Positions 41,766 through 44,624 of a stretch of 44,624 bases of DNA are shown here, piece by piece. The translations under genes were made by a program, and so were the position numbers. Position 1 is the first letter of the stretch. Every line of letters starts with the position of its first letter. The notes under the pieces are model-generated. The model was not told the origin of the DNA. It saw only the letters and a list, made by a program, of their open reading frames with translations, and did not search any database. Source of the stretch: CAYNVS01 sp964400725 (GTDB lineage: Bacteria; Myxococcota_A; SURF-8; CAYNVS01); the NCBI GenBank assembly GCA_964400725.1, contig CAYNVS010000025.1, positions 1 to 44,624 of the forward strand. Reading direction: 5' to 3'.

Positions 41766-41787
41766 CGCAAAATGAGAAAATGCGTTA
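41763..41787 (+). terminator. Possible terminator after the operon
   Basis: TAACGCA (41763-41769) pairs with TGCGTTA (41781-41787), followed by a short T-rich stretch. The first arm includes the stop codon of the lipoprotein gene. Confidence 0.45.
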
Positions 41788-41803
41788 ATTTTACAACGAC
41801 TAA

Positions 41804-41820
41804 GTCAAATAATATTTGAC
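41804..41820. promoter_or_regulatory. Perfect palindrome overlapping the kinase -35 box (operator-like)
   Basis: GTCAAAT-AAT-ATTTGAC, seven-base arms and a three-base spacer. Its right arm covers five of the six bases of the -35 box of the promoter at 41816-41845, the position of a repressor site. Confidence 0.55.
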
Positions 41821-41845
41821 ATTTATCGCCGCTTGTTAGTATAGA
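41816..41845 (+). promoter_or_regulatory. Promoter of the membrane kinase gene
   Basis: TTGACA (41816-41821), 18-base spacer, TATAGA (41840-41845). The leader is about 75 bases. Confidence 0.7.
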
Positions 41846-41926
41846 ATAGTTAATATAGTCGAACAAAAAGCGGCAGCCCGACCGATTTAGGAATTTAATG
41901 CGGTCGAGGTGGCGAAAAGGTGCAAA

Positions 41927-43624
41927 ATGACGCTCAGAACGGCATCCGTATTCGGAAATTATAAAATACTTCATCGCATCGGAGCGGGAGGCATGACCGA
42001 AGTTTACATGGTGCGGCACCTTAACGCGCCAGCCGACAGCCCGCCCGCGGCTCTGCGCCGGATACTCCCATTTCTATCCAAAGACGCGTCGTTCATTAAA
42101 ATGTTCCTTCACGAAGCGCGGATAATCAACCGGCTCGAACACAAAAATCTTATTCGCCTGCTGGACTTCGGCAAGGAAAACGAACAGTACTTTATGGTTA
42201 CTGAATTCGTTTGGGGCGTAACGATTAAAGAAATAATCGAACGCTGCGTCGAAAGAAAAATTGAAGTTCCCTACGTTTTCACCGCAAAAATCATAGAAGA
42301 AATCTGCGACGGCCTCGATTACGCGCACAATCTTTACATCGACGGCCAGAAAAGCGGAATCATCCACCTCGACATCAACTCCAACAACATAATGATAGAT
42401 TTCGACGGAGTGGCGAAACTGCTCGATTTCGGCATCGCTCACGCCGCGTATTTGGGCGACAGCAAGACTCTGCGCGAATTAAAGGGGACGCTCGCGTACA
42501 TGAGTCCGGAGCAATGTCAGGAAATGGACGTCGACCAGCGCTCGGACGTTTTTTCTTTGGGCGTCGTGCTCTACGAGCTTGCCACTCAAACTCCCTTGTT
42601 TTCAAATCATACCAGCGAATACGAGGCGATGAAGGCGATAACCGAGGGACGCATTCCGGCGCCCAGCTCGATTAAAAAATTCCCGCGGGAACTTGAAGAC
42701 ATTATTCTGCTCGCGCTTAAAGTCAGCCCCAGCGAGCGGTATCAATCCGCAAAAGAGCTTAAAAACGCGCTCGGCTCGTATTTATCCGGCATAGAATTCG
42801 ATCCGGAACAAGAAAATCTCAACGTCTGGCTGGCCAAACTTTTCCCCGAAAAATACGAGGCGTTCGCTCCGTTTATGCTGCCTGCGAGAAGAAGCACCGG
42901 CGAATTCGCAATGCCGTTTATTCAAGAGCCTGAGCGGCAGACAGCCAAGCCCGCAGACGACGTTCCGCCGCCGCAGTCGGCGCAGAAGAAGATCTCCGAA
43001 GTAAAACCGGTCGCGCAGCCGGAGTCTCCTCCTCCCGTATCGCAGTCGGCGCAGCGCAAAAGCTCGGAAATAAAACCCGCGGCGCAATCCGAGGTTGCGC
43101 CGCCGCAGTCGGCGCAAAAAAAGACTACGGAAAGCAAGGCGGTAAGCGCGGCAGAGGCTCCTTCCATAAGAGGCTCCCGCAAATCGACGTCCCCTCAAGA
43201 GCAGCCCGCCGAAGAGGCCGCTGCAAACGCGCCGACGCAAGAATCGCAGGCCGAAGAACGAGAGCCCGAAGAAGGGCCGAAACCGCTTGGACACGTAATT
43301 ATACCCGTCTCCGCCGCCGTTATTGCGGCCGTTCTTCTCTTTGCTCTCTTCGCCGTAAAAACAAGATTTTCGGAGCCGAAGTCCGAATTTGGGAGAGTTT
43401 CAGTTTACACTTCGGTTGACGACGACCGTCTTGAAGAGCCTGTAAAGGTTCAAATCGACGACAAGTCGTATAATTTGCCGGTCGAAGGAATACTGTTAAA
43501 AGAGGGCAAACACGAAATCTACATAAACGATTCGCGTTTTTCTCAGGTGCACGAATTCTTTAACATCACCAAAGAACAGCCGCTTGACGCATTTTACTTT
43601 GAGCTGAACCCCAAAAACAGATAA
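41927..43624 (+). CDS. Membrane Ser/Thr kinase-like protein with altered catalytic Lys (possible pseudokinase)
   Basis: 565 residues from ATG 41927 (AAAAGG seven bases upstream); GTG 41909 is an alternative. Kinase domain at about 10-285: glycine loop GAGGMTEVY (19-27), AALRRILP with Arg 44 where the ATP-binding Lys belongs, the helix-C Glu kept (HEARII), catalytic loop HLDINSNN (147-154; the HRD Arg is Leu, Asp 149 and Asn 154 kept), DFG kept (167-169), then MSPEQ and SDVFSLGV. A Pro/Lys linker with three copies of a QSAQKK unit follows, then a membrane helix at about 456-477 and a C-terminal domain resembling PEGA (VQIDDKSYNLPVEGILLKEG). Lys-to-Arg usually cripples kinases, so it may be a pseudokinase or weak kinase. 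Single-gene transcript with an operator-like palindrome. Confidence 0.85.
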   Translation: MTLRTASVFGNYKILHRIGAGGMTEVYMVRHLNAPADSPPAALRRILPFLSKDASFIKMFLHEARIINRLEHKNLIRLLDFGKENEQYFMVTEFVWGVTIKEIIERCVERKIEVPYVFTAKIIEEICDGLDYAHNLYIDGQKSGIIHLDINSNNIMIDFDGVAKLLDFGIAHAAYLGDSKTLRELKGTLAYMSPEQCQEMDVDQRSDVFSLGVVLYELATQTPLFSNHTSEYEAMKAITEGRIPAPSSIKKFPRELEDIILLALKVSPSERYQSAKELKNALGSYLSGIEFDPEQENLNVWLAKLFPEKYEAFAPFMLPARRSTGEFAMPFIQEPERQTAKPADDVPPPQSAQKKISEVKPVAQPESPPPVSQSAQRKSSEIKPAAQSEVAPPQSAQKKTTESKAVSAAEAPSIRGSRKSTSPQEQPAEEAAANAPTQESQAEEREPEEGPKPLGHVIIPVSAAVIAAVLLFALFAVKTRFSEPKSEFGRVSVYTSVDDDRLEEPVKVQIDDKSYNLPVEGILLKEGKHEIYINDSRFSQVHEFFNITKEQPLDAFYFELNPKNR

Positions 43625-43746
43625 CGGCGTTTTTATTTAACCCGAAAAAAGCAGTACAAATAAAGAAGTTGCGATGAATCGAATGGACTGCGCGGCAGTT
43701 GGAATGGCGAGGATGCGCGGGCAAAAAGAGTTTGAAATTCGCCTAT
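43625..43746. other. Short gap after the kinase gene
   Basis: No gene, no clear terminator. A few Gs and As in runs; nothing I recognise. Confidence 0.4.
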
Positions 43747-43914
43747 TCAGGATTTGTTTACGGCGAGTTTTAGTATAAATTTTCCCGCATGACTGATTAA
43801 CGAGGCTCCGATTGTCAGCCAGTTGTTCCTTACTTTTTCAAGCATCGGAGAGACGTTTTTAAAAACGCGCAATTTGAATGCCGCCACAAGATTGAATAGA
43901 AAAGCGTTCAGGAG
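43747..43914 (-). pseudogene. C-terminal remnant of a transposase (IS1380/DDE type)
   Basis: A reverse-strand frame of about 55 residues reads LLNAFLFNLVAAFKLRVF, then SPMLEKVRNNWLTIGASL and ISHAGKFILKLAVNKS before TGA at 43747-43749. The order 'N-A-F-x-F-x-L', 'R-x-x-W-x-x-I-G-A', 'H-A-G-x-x-x-L-K-L-A' is that of the C-terminus of DDE transposases of the IS1380 group, as I recall it. No start, no catalytic residues and no terminal repeats are visible, so it is a broken element. It overlaps in another frame with the end of the neighbouring fragment. Confidence 0.5.
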
Positions 43915-44245
43915 GCTGCTGCCCGTTCCCCGCGTCGGCCTTGTAAACGCCCCCTTTGTAGCTTTCCGGGTTATTGCCGTCGCGCCACAGCCTCGCTTTG
44001 CCCGATCCCGACTGCTTCACGCCAAACTCCACGCTCGTTCCGCGTATCGTCCCGTCCTTCTTCTTCAGGCTTAAGGCCCACTGATACAACCTAACCTCCG
44101 TCCGCCTCAGGTCGTCGTCCTTACCATTATCGTCGGAGCCGTAACAGTTGTCAACGTCCTTGACCTTACCGCCCCCGCGAACGTCCCGGTCTTTGTTCAC
44201 CAGAACATAGGCGCCGATATCTTTAAACTCCGTCTCCGCGTTTAC
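43859..44245 (-). pseudogene. Fragment of an unknown (probably secreted) protein
   Basis: A reverse-strand frame of about 128 codons between in-frame stops. It reads ETEFKDIGAYVLVNKDRDVRG, a Cys/Asp-rich CYGSDDNGKDDD, then RRTEVRLYQWALSLKKKDG and KARLWRDGNNPESYKGGVY. The first usable start is GTG 44200, internal to the similarity of the frame and with no ribosome site. Codon use is like the rest of the window, so it was probably once coding and lost its 5' part. The last residues run into the transposase remnant. I do not recognise the family. Confidence 0.4.
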
Positions 44246-44300
44246 TTAAAAATAGCCTCGTTTGAATATTTTGAGCTTTCGAGTATGTTTTATAATAGAC

Positions 44301-44624
44301 TCACCACCCGTCATTGTCGTTTATATCTGGTTCAGATCGAGGCACTCTTGGTCCGTTATACTTCATCGTCCATGTTCTTGATTTCTCAATTGCTTCATTT
44401 ATTGTCTTGCGAAAATCTTCATTTTTGTCCTTTTCAAGATAGTTTTTTATAATTGCAATTGCTTTTTCCATATCTTCGCCATAATAATAATAACCTCGTA
44501 ATAATTCATCAAAATAATGAGCTTCAAAATATTTTTGTTCAGGATTGTTATATTCAAAATAACATTGAATTGTAAACGGCGGTTGAAAAACGCGGCGGGG
44601 GGCGGGGCGGAATAAAAGCGCGGC
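44301..44624 (-). CDS. AT-rich gene cut by the right edge, unknown function
   Basis: Reverse-strand frame open to the right edge, 107 codons and a TGA at 44301-44303. The visible part is QCYFEYNNPEQKYFEAHYFD, then YYYYGEDMEKAIAIIKNYLE and KTINEAIEKSRTWTM, ending in SEPDINDNDGW. It is rich in Tyr, Asn, Glu and Lys and uses AT-ending codons (GAA, AAA, ATT, TAT), unlike every other gene here. The helical YGEDMEKAIAIIKNYLE recalls a TPR-like or immunity-type protein; I cannot decide. The first 15 codons at the edge are suddenly GC-rich (R-P-A-P-R-R), so the 5' end may be a junction or the start may lie inside. Composition suggests transfer from outside. Confidence 0.55.
   Translation of the reverse strand, partial: AALLFRPAPRRVFQPPFTIQCYFEYNNPEQKYFEAHYFDELLRGYYYYGEDMEKAIAIIKNYLEKDKNEDFRKTINEAIEKSRTWTMKYNGPRVPRSEPDINDNDGW

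Noticed and set aside
1..44624. tRNA, rRNA, riboswitch, CRISPR array, replication origin
   Set aside because: I saw no cloverleaf, conserved rRNA stretch, known riboswitch core or regular short repeat array; a covariance-model scan would be needed to exclude small RNAs.

Overview
The window comes from a Gram-negative bacterium of moderately high G+C. By content it best fits Myxococcota or another deltaproteobacterial-grade lineage. Pointers are Ser/Thr kinases with C-terminal envelope tails, a giant TPR protein of the gliding-motility AgmK/GltI type beside a lipoprotein with an AgmX/PglI-like C-terminus, a Zn-ribbon/FHA protein, lipoproteins with Asp/Glu-rich 'GDADAE' linkers, GCET-type Cys-rich repeats, and a multiheme cytochrome with CX2CH and CX4CH motifs. 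This placement rests on gene families only; no rRNA or tRNA gene was seen.

Layout. (1) 1-819, minus: Ser/Thr kinase cut by the left edge. (2) 1262-3370: a diverged EF-G paralogue with its own promoter and terminator. (3) 3457-17083, plus: a small lipoprotein, a 12.3 kb gene for a 4090-residue TPR protein, and a small protein made of two copies of one domain, closed by a terminator. (4) 17134-21481, minus: radical SAM protein and tRNA-dihydrouridine synthase; FHA protein and DUF1844 protein; a DUF465-like small protein. (5) 21535-26124, minus: a 1529-residue surface lipoprotein with ASH-like and Cys-rich repeats. (6) 26283-30410, minus: an operon led by a TrpE-like protein with a degraded active site, followed by two lipoproteins and an unknown protein. 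(7) 30608-31213, minus: lipocalin Blc.

(8) 31279-35209, minus: three exported proteins, namely a DUF362 Tat protein, a seven-heme lipoprotein cytochrome and a KstD-like flavoprotein with a Tat-type signal. The tatABC operon (35447-37062) lies directly upstream under a perfect consensus sigma-70 promoter. I read this as an envelope redox module stored next to its own exporter. (9) 37323-41787, plus: an operon of an acetoacetate-decarboxylase-family protein, a ketopantoate-reductase-family protein, a DUF4337-like membrane protein and a large lipoprotein. (10) 41804-43624, plus: a membrane kinase with Arg in place of the catalytic Lys, and a palindrome over its promoter. (11) 43747-44624: a degraded zone with a transposase remnant, a gene fragment and an AT-rich gene cut by the right edge.

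The strongest candidates for something undescribed are the Tat/flavoprotein/multiheme module (8), the TrpE-like/lipoprotein operon (6), the giant TPR locus with a possible dead peptidase domain (3), and the radical SAM protein with CX4CX2C spacing (4).
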